NCBI GenBank assembly: GCA_002438805.1
Contig: DJQV01000024.1
Span: forward strand, 62,001 to 126,000
Source of the DNA: Bacteroidales bacterium UBA6377
Lineage (GTDB): Bacteria; Bacteroidota; Bacteroidia; Bacteroidales; UBA932
Direction of reading: 5' to 3'
DNA: 64,000 bases
Shown: piece after piece, positions 35,498 to 43,815 of the stretch
How the letters are laid out: the number at the start of each line of letters is the position of its first letter
How positions within the stretch are numbered: the stretch's first letter is position 1
Notes under the pieces: generated by a model
Told to the model about the DNA's origin: nothing
Seen by the model: only the letters and a program-made list of their open reading frames with translations
The model's database searches: none
Made by a program: the position numbers and the translations under genes

Positions 35498-36237
35498 AAT
35501 TCAAGCAGATACCGGAAGAAGACAAGGCGGGACTATACCTCACCGTGATAATCCATCTCGCGGTGCTGATAGTCCTGCTCGTCTCCGGTATAGGCTATTC
35601 CATGCACCATCAAGACAGTTTCGTGATCGATTTCAACCATGAAGCTGAAATAGAAAGGATGCAGCAGGAGATAGACCGTCTCCAGAAGGAAGCCGCTTTC
35701 AAGGAAAGCGTCAGTGAGAAACTCCAGAAACTCCTGTCCGACAACGGGGTGAGCAGCACCGCATCGCAGGTCAAGAATGTCGCCGTGGACCGCGGAGCCC
35801 TCAAGGACGACAGGGGCACGGATGCCGACGAGCTCTACAAGGAAGCCGAGCGGCTGCAGAGGGAGCTCAAGGGAGGTTACGAAATCCCCGATGAGAACAA
35901 TGCTTCCCTCCCCCAGAAATCAGAACCGTCAGGACAGGGCAAGGCACAGAACTACAGCGGCCCGTCCGTAGTCTCATACGAACTGACGGGGCGCAAAGCC
36001 AGCAGCCTCCCCATTCCAGCCTACCGCTGCATGGGCGGTGGTCAGGTAAAAGTATTGATTACGGTCAACCCTAAAGGTCAGGTCATCGCCGCCAAAGTGG
36101 ACGAATCCGCCTCATCCGAAGACCGCTGCCTGCGCTCCTTCGCCATCAGGGCCGCAAGACTCTCCAGATTCTCCATGAAAGCCGATGCCGCACCCAAACA
36201 GGGAGGCTACATAATCTACGAGTTCATCGCGCAGTGA
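35494..36237 (+). CDS. TonB-like envelope-spanning protein
   Basis: 247 residues starting with GTG. One N-terminal TM (about 14-36), a coiled-coil region (about 48-72, EAEIERMQQEIDRLQKEAA), a polar linker rich in Glu, Asp, Ser and Pro, and a C-terminal TonB-like domain (GGGQVKVLITVNPKGQVIAAKV to YIIYEFIAQ). It would connect the ExbB/ExbD motor to outer-membrane receptors. The coiled coil replaces the Pro-Lys repeats of classical TonB. The gene lies outside the exb unit but only 2.1 kb away. Confidence 0.8.
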   Translation: MKFKQIPEEDKAGLYLTVIIHLAVLIVLLVSGIGYSMHHQDSFVIDFNHEAEIERMQQEIDRLQKEAAFKESVSEKLQKLLSDNGVSSTASQVKNVAVDRGALKDDRGTDADELYKEAERLQRELKGGYEIPDENNASLPQKSEPSGQGKAQNYSGPSVVSYELTGRKASSLPIPAYRCMGGGQVKVLITVNPKGQVIAAKVDESASSEDRCLRSFAIRAARLSRFSMKADAAPKQGGYIIYEFIAQ

Positions 36238-36252
36238 CACCTCCGGTCGAAA

Positions 36253-36297
36253 TTATACATAGATGTATAATACATTTATGTATAATTGCTATATTTG
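36253..36297 (+). promoter_or_regulatory. Promoter of the fourth ATPase gene with two adjoining palindromes
   Basis: TTATACAT and ATGTATAA form an 18-bp palindrome at 36253-36270. ATACATTTATGTAT (36270-36283) forms a second. Read as direct repeats, ATACATNNATGTATAAT occurs twice, 15 nt apart. The -7 box TATATTTG follows at 36290-36297, 27 nt before ATG 36325. The dyads occupy the -33 region. Their sequence differs from those at the other ATPase genes. Confidence 0.75.
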
Positions 36298-36324
36298 TAC
36301 GCAAACAACATTACTTGAACGATT

Positions 36325-37467
36325 ATGGTAGAGTCCCCTTTCCAGTATGGCACACTTGCAACAAATGAAAATTTTATTGACCGGGTATCAGAACGCGCTT
36401 CACTCAAGCAGATGCTGTCCTCCGGCATCAATGTAGCCTTGATCTCTCCGAGAAGATGGGGAAAATCCTCCCTCGTAAAGATGGCGATGGATGAACTGAC
36501 CACGGAGAGATCAGATATAAGAGTATGTTATCTCGATGCTTTCAGTATTGACAGCATTGAAGAATTTTATTCAAGATTCGCTTCGGCAGTGATATCCTGT
36601 GCAAGCAGTAAAATCGAAAAGGTCTGGAGCGACGCAAAAAAGTATCTTGGCGGAATAATTCCGGGATTCACAATATCTGACGGGTTGAACGACATTGTCT
36701 CCATAGACTTCCGGCATGATCCTCTGAAAAAGAATGATGCCCAAATCCTTGACCTTCCGGAAAAAATCGCATCAGACAAAGGGGTCAGAATAATCGTCTG
36801 TATAGATGAATTTCAGCAACTTGCCGAGATGGACGGCTACGCTGGACTTGAGGGGAAGATGCGGGCTGCATGGCAAAACCACAAGCATGTTTCTTATTGT
36901 TTCTATGGGAGCAAGAAGCACATGATGATGGAAATTTTCAGTGATTCGCAGAAGCCGTTTTACCGTTTTTCAGAGACCATGTTTCTGGGGAAGATTCCGA
37001 AATCCGACTGGATTCCATTCATCATGGGTGGATTCCAAAAGACAGGGAAGTCTATCGATGAATCATTTGCAGAAGAAATATGCGACAAAACAGATTGCCA
37101 TTCCTGGTATCTCCAGCAGATGAGCTTCTTTGTATGGTCAGATACCGCCAAAGAAGTGACACGGGATATCATGGACCGCTCATTCAGACGTATCCTTGAC
37201 ACAAACGCCCCGATGTTCATGAATGATGTCGAGAAACTTTCGACAAGCCAAAGAGAAATGCTCAAAGCCATAAGTTCCGGAGAGAAAATGCTTTACTCAG
37301 AGATCACAAGGAAAAGATTCAAACTCGGGAATCTAACTACAATCACCCGGAACAAAAGAATTCTGGAAACAAAGTCATTCATTGACTCCAAAGATGGAGC
37401 CTTGGAAATCTTGGACCCCATATTCCGGGTCTGGTTCAATGAATTTTTTTGCAAGAGCCAAAATTGA
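36325..37467 (+). CDS. Archaeal-type P-loop ATPase (ATPase 4)
   Basis: 380 residues, of the archaeal ATPase branch rather than the DUF4143 branch. Opens with the typical FQYGTLATNENFIDR box; Walker A ISPRRWGKSSLV near 33-44, Walker B IIVCIDEFQQL near 155, and YCFYGSKKHMMMEIF near 192 as the sensor region. The C-terminal part (about 315-380, MLYSEITRKRFKLGNLTTITRNKRIL) looks like a winged helix; no PD-(D/E)XK motif is visible. AT-rich compared with its neighbours. It lies between the TonB-like and LRR lipoprotein genes, alone behind its private palindromes. Confidence 0.83.
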   Translation: MVESPFQYGTLATNENFIDRVSERASLKQMLSSGINVALISPRRWGKSSLVKMAMDELTTERSDIRVCYLDAFSIDSIEEFYSRFASAVISCASSKIEKVWSDAKKYLGGIIPGFTISDGLNDIVSIDFRHDPLKKNDAQILDLPEKIASDKGVRIIVCIDEFQQLAEMDGYAGLEGKMRAAWQNHKHVSYCFYGSKKHMMMEIFSDSQKPFYRFSETMFLGKIPKSDWIPFIMGGFQKTGKSIDESFAEEICDKTDCHSWYLQQMSFFVWSDTAKEVTRDIMDRSFRRILDTNAPMFMNDVEKLSTSQREMLKAISSGEKMLYSEITRKRFKLGNLTTITRNKRILETKSFIDSKDGALEILDPIFRVWFNEFFCKSQN

Positions 37468-37481
37468 TCCTGCCCACCGAC

Positions 37482-38522
37482 ATGAAACGCCGTCTCCCCA
37501 TACTGATGCTGATTGCCCTGCTGGTATCCTGTTCAGGGGTGTCCGACTCGCCGCAGCCATACGTGGTGCCGGAGTTCACCTCCGTGTCCAGCAATGTCTA
37601 CGGTGACGGCTCCGCTCCTGTGGCAAGGCTCACGGCAAGACTCAACTCCAGCCACGGAGTGGAGAGGACCGGTTTCATGATAGGACTCTCGGAAACCACA
37701 ATGAAATACTGCCCGGCCCTTCTGTCCGGCCTGACTTTCAGCCTGACACTGGACAGCATGGAAGAAGGACGATACGTTTACTGTGCCACAGCCGGAAACT
37801 CGAGCAATGAGATCCGCTCAGCCATTGACTGGTTCACCATCAGCATAAGCAGTTCCCAGATTCCTGACAGCGGGGACGATGACCCCTCGGAGCCACTGCC
37901 ACCGCCCGGTGCCGATGGGATCACCATAAGTGACGAGAACTTCCGGGACTCGCTCCTGCTTCACTTCGACACTGACCGCAACGGCAGGCTGGAACTCTCC
38001 GAAGCCCTGGCAATAGAAGACATCCGCGTCACGACCACCAGAATAAAAACCCTTGACGGAGTGCAGTACATGAGCAATCTGAAAAACATCCGATGCTCAG
38101 GAACGCCGGATACCAGAAGCAGGCTCACTAAACTGGATTTCAGATACAACTCAAGGCTTGAGGCTCTTGAGTGCAGTTTCTCGAGCGTCGAGAGGATTTC
38201 AATCCCCTCTTCTATCAAAGAATTGAGATGCAGATACGGATCCCTCCCGCAAATCACGTTCCCCTCCGGATCTTGCCTGAAATACCTCGACGTGTTCGGG
38301 AATTGCCTCACCGCCCTTGACGTTTCAGCCCTCGCCGAACTCGAATATCTGGAGTGCGGACTCAACAGTTTCTCTACCCTCGATGTGTCCGGCAACCCAA
38401 AACTCAAGGTACTTGATCTGCGGAGCTCGCCCGAGCTGGAAGTTGTCTATCTGGCGGAGGGGCAGAAGATTGAGACCATCTACGCTGACGAGGGAGTCGG
38501 CTTCAGATACAAAGGCCGCTGA
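37482..38522 (+). CDS. EF-hand/leucine-rich-repeat lipoprotein
   Basis: 346 residues with a lipoprotein signal (MKRRLPILMLIALLVSC, Cys 17). A beta-sandwich-like domain (about 22-125) is followed by a linker, an EF-hand-type calcium loop DTDRNGRLELSE (about 163-174), and leucine-rich repeats of the short 21-23-residue kind (LDVSALAELEYLECGLNSFSTL). The end motif AEGQKIETIYADEGVGFRY closes the repeats. A second gene at 43816 has the same architecture. Start at ATG 37482; the upstream frame is part of the ATPase tail. Likely surface-exposed adhesion or binding protein. Confidence 0.78.
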   Translation: MKRRLPILMLIALLVSCSGVSDSPQPYVVPEFTSVSSNVYGDGSAPVARLTARLNSSHGVERTGFMIGLSETTMKYCPALLSGLTFSLTLDSMEEGRYVYCATAGNSSNEIRSAIDWFTISISSSQIPDSGDDDPSEPLPPPGADGITISDENFRDSLLLHFDTDRNGRLELSEALAIEDIRVTTTRIKTLDGVQYMSNLKNIRCSGTPDTRSRLTKLDFRYNSRLEALECSFSSVERISIPSSIKELRCRYGSLPQITFPSGSCLKYLDVFGNCLTALDVSALAELEYLECGLNSFSTLDVSGNPKLKVLDLRSSPELEVVYLAEGQKIETIYADEGVGFRYKGR

Positions 38523-38551
38523 AGCGCCAATGAAATGAACCGTTATGGACT

Positions 38552-38582
38552 TGATTCATGACGGGTTTATTTTTATCTTAGC
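38552..38582 (+). promoter_or_regulatory. Promoter of the fimbrillin-like operon
   Basis: TTG at 38552-38554, 20 nt gap, then TATCTTAG at 38575-38582. This is a TAnnTTAG variant, 30 nt before ATG 38613. It would drive the three genes to 43813. Confidence 0.55.
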
Positions 38583-38612
38583 GTCATATTTGGAAAGAGA
38601 CAGAAAATCAAC

Positions 38613-39488
38613 ATGAAGCGACCCGTAATTCTGACATTGGCCATCCTTGCAGTATCGGCTGTATCCTGCGGAAAGACTGCACCTGATGACGGGCCTGCCA
38701 AAGACAGAATCCCCATAAGGATAGCCACCTCACTCACCAAGGTCACCGACGACGCCTTCGAGACGGGAGACAAGGTCGGAATATATCTGGTCAACCGGCC
38801 TCTCCAACTCAAATCAAAAGGCAACCACATCGACAACGCCTGCTTCACTTTCAGCGGGAGCGAATGGAAGTCAGCCCAGGATTTTTACTGGCTTGACAGC
38901 GAGACGCGGGCCGACTTCTACTGCTACTTCCCCCATAGAGAAATGATCACCGACGCCCTGCAGCCTGTCAAGGCCAACGCCCTGCAGGACCAGAGCAGCG
39001 AAGCAGACTATAAAGCTTCTGATTACCTTTGGGGCAAAGCGGAAGACATAGCCCCGACCTCCGATCCTGTTGTCCTCAACTTAAGACATGTCATGAGCTG
39101 CATACAGGTCTCCCTCAAAGCCGGGACCGGCTGGAACGACGAAGAGTTGAAAAACGCCCAGGTGAGCCTGCACGGGCTTATGACATCCGCAAGCTTCAGT
39201 CTCGAGGACGGCAGCATCAGCGCAAACGGCGGCAGGAACACCGTCATCCCGTTCAAAACTTCAGACAGAAACTTCAGGGTCCTGGTTCCCCCGCAGATAA
39301 TTGAGGACAGCGAACTCGTCACAATAAAGCTTGGCAATAAAGAATACAAGCGCAAAACAAGTGTCACACTGGAGTCCGGCAAGATACACCGCTGCTCCAT
39401 AGTGGTCAACCGCATCGGAGAAGGGATTTACATCGGGGTGGACCCGTGGGAAGACGCAGGCGAAGATTTCGGAGGACCTGTAGAATGA
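38613..39488 (+). CDS. Fimbrillin-like lipoprotein
   Basis: 291 residues with a lipoprotein signal (MKRPVILTLAILAVSAVSC, Cys 19). The rest matches the fimbrillin-family pattern of Bacteroidota: TDDAFETGDKVGIYLV, an aromatic DFYCYFPH strand, ASDYLWGKA near 145 and the VLNLRHVMSCIQVSLK strand near 160. Such proteins can polymerise into type V pili or decorate the outer membrane. No FimA maturation or anchor genes are visible nearby. The stop overlaps the next gene (ATGA). Confidence 0.8.
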   Translation: MKRPVILTLAILAVSAVSCGKTAPDDGPAKDRIPIRIATSLTKVTDDAFETGDKVGIYLVNRPLQLKSKGNHIDNACFTFSGSEWKSAQDFYWLDSETRADFYCYFPHREMITDALQPVKANALQDQSSEADYKASDYLWGKAEDIAPTSDPVVLNLRHVMSCIQVSLKAGTGWNDEELKNAQVSLHGLMTSASFSLEDGSISANGGRNTVIPFKTSDRNFRVLVPPQIIEDSELVTIKLGNKEYKRKTSVTLESGKIHRCSIVVNRIGEGIYIGVDPWEDAGEDFGGPVE

Positions 39489-42400
39489 AAAAAGCTCTCA
39501 TAGCACTTTCAGCAGCGCTCGCACTCACCTCTTGCGGTCTGAGCGACCCCCTTTCGCAGCCTGGAATCCCAGAAGAAAGCGGCGGAAAGATCAGTCTCGG
39601 CGGCGAGATTGACCAAGTCTACCTCACAAGGGCCAATGACAGCGGATTTGCGGACAAGGACGAGATCGGAGTCTATATCGTCGACTACGAAGGCTCCACC
39701 CCGGGGGCACTGCGCAGCAGCGGCAACAGGGCCGACAATGTCAAGCATACATTCGACGAGGCCTCCTACAAATGGGTTCCCGCAAAGGACATCTACTGGA
39801 AAGACAAGCAGACGCACATCGACGTCTACGGCTACTACCCTTACGGTAGCGTGGGAGATGTGGACAACTACACATTCACCGTCAGCAGCGACCAGCGCTC
39901 CACCCCGAGGGACGGAGAACTTGGGGGCTACGAAAAGTCCGACTTCCTCTGGGGCAAGGTGACCGATGTCGCCCCGACGGACAAGCTCATCAAGATATCC
40001 TTCCATCACAGGATGGCCGGGATAAAAGTTTCCCTCACCGAAGGGGAGGGCTTTGCCGACGGCGAATGGGCATCGGCCGGCAAGAACGTGCTGGTCACCG
40101 GAGCCAGACTCCAGGCGAGCGCAAACCTTGCCACAGGCGAGGTGCATGCCACCGGGGACGCCGGGACAGGATACATCATCCCGCAGATCAAGGGAGACGA
40201 ATACCGGGCCGTGGTCGCCCCTCAGCAGATCGCCGCAGGCGCACAGCTTCTCGCCATCAGCGTGGACGGCAGGACCTACAAGTTCAGCCGGGAGGAAACG
40301 ACAGAGCTCAGCTCGGGCAAGCAGCACAACTTCACCATCAGCGTGAACAAGAAGCCCGACGGGGACTTTGAATTCACCCTTGCGGGCCAGAGCATCACAG
40401 AATGGGAGAACGATCCCGTCTCCCACGACGGCACGGCCAAAGAATACATCGTGGTCAATGTGGAGACGGCCGGCACGCTGGACGAATGCCTGAAAACCGC
40501 AGGCAAAGAAGCCTCCAAAGTCAAGAATCTCAAACTCACAGGCGCCATCAACGCAAGGGACTTCGCCGTGATGAAATATCGGATGACCAGCCTGAGCAGC
40601 CTCAACCTCAAGGAAGTGAGCATAGCGCGTTGCGGGAGCAGCTCCCTGGAATACTCTGAATCCGGCTTCAATACAGACTACTGGTACAACGGCAACGAGG
40701 CGGGCGAATTACCAAGTTCAGCCCTGTCAGACAAGAATACCCTGCTCCACCTCATCCTGCCGGACAGCATCACGAAAATCGGGCAGTATGCTTTAGGCAA
40801 TTGCGAGAACCTCAGCGGAAGCCTGATCATCCCGGAAGGCGTCACAAGCATAGAGGCCACAGCTTTCTATGAGTGCCGCTCTCTCACCAGCATCACCCTC
40901 CCGATGAGCCTCAAGTACATCGGGGACAACGCATTCCAAAACTGCGGCTTCACCTGCGAGCTTTTGCTTCCGGAAAATCTTGAGCACATTGGCAGTTTCG
41001 CCTTTTACAGCTGCACCGGCCTGTATGGCAGCCTCAATCTCCCGGAGGGGATCAGGCATCTTGGCGAACATGCCTTCGGCAGCTGTTCCGGATTTAGCGG
41101 AAGCCTCTCGATTCCTGACGGGCTGACGGCAATAGCTTCAAACGCATTCGGCTCCTGCTCCGGGCTTGACGGATCTCTCACCCTTCCGGACAACCTCACT
41201 TCTATCGGTTCTTATGCTTTCGGAAGTACAAGCCTTACAGGGGAGCTTGTGCTTCCCGAGGGCCTGCTGTCCATCGGAAGCGGCGCATTCAGCAACAGCA
41301 AATTCAGCGGGAGGCTAGCACTCCCGGATGGACTCCAGATCATCAGCGACGAGGCCTTCTATGGTACAGAAAGGCTAAGCGGAACCCTGTTCATACCTGA
41401 AGATGTCGTGAGCATCGGGAAAAACGCTTTCGTGAACAGCGGAATCGAGTCGGTTGTCCTCCCCGCAAACCTTGAGGTCATAAAGGACGGAGCGTTTTAC
41501 AATTGCTTCAACCTCGGCCGTATCGTCTGCAAGAGCGAGATACCTCCATACATCATGAACGGTGCGTTCGACGGCGTGTCCAAGGAGAACTTCACAGTCG
41601 AGGTGCCGGAGTCGGCAGTGGCCCAATACAGGACAGCCCCGGGATGGAACGAGTTCAAGCGCATCTCCGCCTACCGCAACCTTTCCGTGAGCCCTGCCAT
41701 GCTAAGCGCCCTCAACAGCAAAGCCACGCGCAACCTTGTGCTCTATTCCGAAGGAGACTGGACAGTCGAGAGCAAACCCGACTGGGTGAGCCTCAGCCAG
41801 TCCGAGGGCAGCGGCAAGTCAAGCATAAGCCTTGAATTCTCGCAGAAGCCGTCCGGGGCACCACGTGAAGGAGAGGTTGTTTTCAAACTCAAGGACAAGG
41901 ATTACCGCACGGTATGCAAAGTGTCCCAATACGACTTCGACCATTCTGAAGATGAGATACTGACCCTCCAGACCGCCAGCAAAGGCCCTGGAATCAACAT
42001 GGTCCTGCTCGGTGACGGATACAGCGCCAAGGACATCTCCGAGGGGAAACTCCTCGCTGACATCAACGAAGCCGCCGGGCATTTCTTCAGCATCGAGCCG
42101 TACAGGACATACAAGGAGTATTTCAACGTCTATGCAGGGATAGTAGTCTCCCCGGAGTCCGGGATAGGCGGAGTCAACACCATAGTCTACAACCGCTTCA
42201 ACACCACCGCCAAAGACGGAGGCGTGCTCGGAGGGAGAAACGGGACGGACGACCTTCTGGAGATCCTGAGATACGCTCTCAAGGCCCCGACCGTAAATGA
42301 GGGGAATCTTGCTCAAACACTTACAGTGATGATTACGAACACAGCCGAATACGGCGGCACGACATACCTCTTCGATGACGGCACTGCCATCAGCTACTGC

Positions 42401-42940
42401 CCGAAGAGCAGCCGCGCCTACCCTTATGACTTCCGCGGCATCATCCAGCATGAGGCCGGCGGACACGGCTTCGGCAAGCTCGGAGAGGAGTACATTGTGC
42501 ACAATGCCTACATAGACGCCTGCTGCAACTCGTACTGGGATCTTCTGAAAGCATTCGAGAAAGGCTGGTTCAGCAACCTGTCACTTTCGGGCAACATAGG
42601 AGGGGTCAGCTGGAGCCACCTTCTCTTCCACGAGAAATACAAGGACTTCGTGGACATATACGAAGGAGGGTTCATGCACTCGCGCGGAGTCTTCCGCTCG
42701 GAGTACAACAGTTGCATGAACAACTGCATCCCGTACTACAGCACCATCAGCCGTGAGCTGATAGTCCGCAGGATAAAGTCTTACGCCGGCGAAGAATTCA
42801 GTTTCGAGGACTTTGTAGCCCTCGACAATATAGACGGGCGGCCGACGGTCACATCATCAAGCCTTTCCGAAGGCAGCACCCCTGCCGCTACAGACCGGCA
42901 CGCCCCGGTCATGGTCGGCAAACGCCCATCAATCAAATAG
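39485..42940 (+). CDS. Four-domain lipoprotein: fimbrillin-like, BspA-type LRR, BACON, M64 peptidase
   Basis: 1,151 residues with a lipoprotein signal (MKKALIALSAALALTSC, Cys 17). Domains in order: fimbrillin-like (about 20-315; DVYGYYPYG, SDFLWGKV, FHHRMAGIKV); LRR_5/BspA repeats (about 415-735, IPEGVTSIEATAFYECRSL-type units); BACON beta-sandwich (about 735-815, GDWTVESKPDWVSLSQSEG); and an M64 (IgA-peptidase-like) zinc peptidase (about 820-1130). The zinc site reads HEAGGHGFGKLGEEY with His 989, Glu 990, His 994 and the Glu pair 1001-1002. ATG 39485 gives the lipobox; the longer frame adds Arg-rich antisense-like sequence. Second gene of the fimbrillin operon. Confidence 0.87.
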   Translation: MKKALIALSAALALTSCGLSDPLSQPGIPEESGGKISLGGEIDQVYLTRANDSGFADKDEIGVYIVDYEGSTPGALRSSGNRADNVKHTFDEASYKWVPAKDIYWKDKQTHIDVYGYYPYGSVGDVDNYTFTVSSDQRSTPRDGELGGYEKSDFLWGKVTDVAPTDKLIKISFHHRMAGIKVSLTEGEGFADGEWASAGKNVLVTGARLQASANLATGEVHATGDAGTGYIIPQIKGDEYRAVVAPQQIAAGAQLLAISVDGRTYKFSREETTELSSGKQHNFTISVNKKPDGDFEFTLAGQSITEWENDPVSHDGTAKEYIVVNVETAGTLDECLKTAGKEASKVKNLKLTGAINARDFAVMKYRMTSLSSLNLKEVSIARCGSSSLEYSESGFNTDYWYNGNEAGELPSSALSDKNTLLHLILPDSITKIGQYALGNCENLSGSLIIPEGVTSIEATAFYECRSLTSITLPMSLKYIGDNAFQNCGFTCELLLPENLEHIGSFAFYSCTGLYGSLNLPEGIRHLGEHAFGSCSGFSGSLSIPDGLTAIASNAFGSCSGLDGSLTLPDNLTSIGSYAFGSTSLTGELVLPEGLLSIGSGAFSNSKFSGRLALPDGLQIISDEAFYGTERLSGTLFIPEDVVSIGKNAFVNSGIESVVLPANLEVIKDGAFYNCFNLGRIVCKSEIPPYIMNGAFDGVSKENFTVEVPESAVAQYRTAPGWNEFKRISAYRNLSVSPAMLSALNSKATRNLVLYSEGDWTVESKPDWVSLSQSEGSGKSSISLEFSQKPSGAPREGEVVFKLKDKDYRTVCKVSQYDFDHSEDEILTLQTASKGPGINMVLLGDGYSAKDISEGKLLADINEAAGHFFSIEPYRTYKEYFNVYAGIVVSPESGIGGVNTIVYNRFNTTAKDGGVLGGRNGTDDLLEILRYALKAPTVNEGNLAQTLTVMITNTAEYGGTTYLFDDGTAISYCPKSSRAYPYDFRGIIQHEAGGHGFGKLGEEYIVHNAYIDACCNSYWDLLKAFEKGWFSNLSLSGNIGGVSWSHLLFHEKYKDFVDIYEGGFMHSRGVFRSEYNSCMNNCIPYYSTISRELIVRRIKSYAGEEFSFEDFVALDNIDGRPTVTSSSLSEGSTPAATDRHAPVMVGKRPSIK

Positions 42941-42949
42941 TCAACAACT

Positions 42950-43813
42950 ATGAAAAAATTACTATATCTGTCACTGCTCCTGCTCGCCGCAGCCTGCTCC
43001 AAGACCGGAAAGGACGAACTCTCCGTCCGGTTCAACCTCAGATATCCTGGGCAGGCCAAGGTAAGCGGAGCCTCTTTTGAGAGCGGGGACGTAACCGGAC
43101 TGTATATGACAGAGTACAGTTCGGGCGTTGCCCTGCCTCTTATGATTTCCGGCAATGCTGCGGACAACGCCGCCCTCACTTTCGACGGCAGCCTTTGGAC
43201 AGCAAGTCCCAAAGTATTCTGGGACAAGGGGATGAAATACGATGTCTACGGCTACTACCCCTACGGAGCCCCAAACTCGACGGACAGCTACGGATTCAGC
43301 GTACAGCAGGACCAGTCCACCCCGCGCGAGGGCGGCACCCCGGGAGGCTATGAGATGTCAGACTTCCTCTGGGCCAAGAGCGAGGGAGTCAAGTATCCGG
43401 ATGTCGTAAGTCTGGATTTCAGCCACAGGATGAGCCGGCTTGTGATAAAACTGGTCAAAGGCAAGGATTTCAGTACAGAACTGCCAGATGACATCAGCGT
43501 ACTGGTTCACGGGACAGTTACGGATGCGCTGATAGACCTCGAGAACGGTGCTGTCGAGAAAAGGCGCAATGCCGTCACGCACAGCATCACGATGCGCAAG
43601 GACGGCCCTGACACGTTCTCGGCCATAATAGTGCCTCAGCGCATCGAGAAAAAACAGCCGCTGATCGAAGTCCTTACCGGCGACGTGTCCTATCTTCTCG
43701 AGACCCGCTTCGTTTTCAAGACCGGTTTCCAGCACAACGCCGTCATCACCCTCAACGCAGATCCGGACAAGGTACGGATAGACATCGGCGGAGAGATCGA
43801 AGGCTGGAACTGA
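42950..43813 (+). CDS. Fimbrillin-like lipoprotein, third of the operon
   Basis: 287 residues with a lipoprotein signal (MKKLLYLSLLLLAAAC, Cys 16). It shares with the N-terminal domain of the previous gene the DVYGYYPYGA strand, the DQSTPREGG turn, GYEMSDFLWAKSEG and LDFSHRMSRLVIKL, so the two are paralogous. It starts 9 nt after the peptidase gene and its stop is 2 nt from the stop of the convergent LRR gene. Confidence 0.8.
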   Translation: MKKLLYLSLLLLAAACSKTGKDELSVRFNLRYPGQAKVSGASFESGDVTGLYMTEYSSGVALPLMISGNAADNAALTFDGSLWTASPKVFWDKGMKYDVYGYYPYGAPNSTDSYGFSVQQDQSTPREGGTPGGYEMSDFLWAKSEGVKYPDVVSLDFSHRMSRLVIKLVKGKDFSTELPDDISVLVHGTVTDALIDLENGAVEKRRNAVTHSITMRKDGPDTFSAIIVPQRIEKKQPLIEVLTGDVSYLLETRFVFKTGFQHNAVITLNADPDKVRIDIGGEIEGWN

Positions 43814-43815
43814 CC

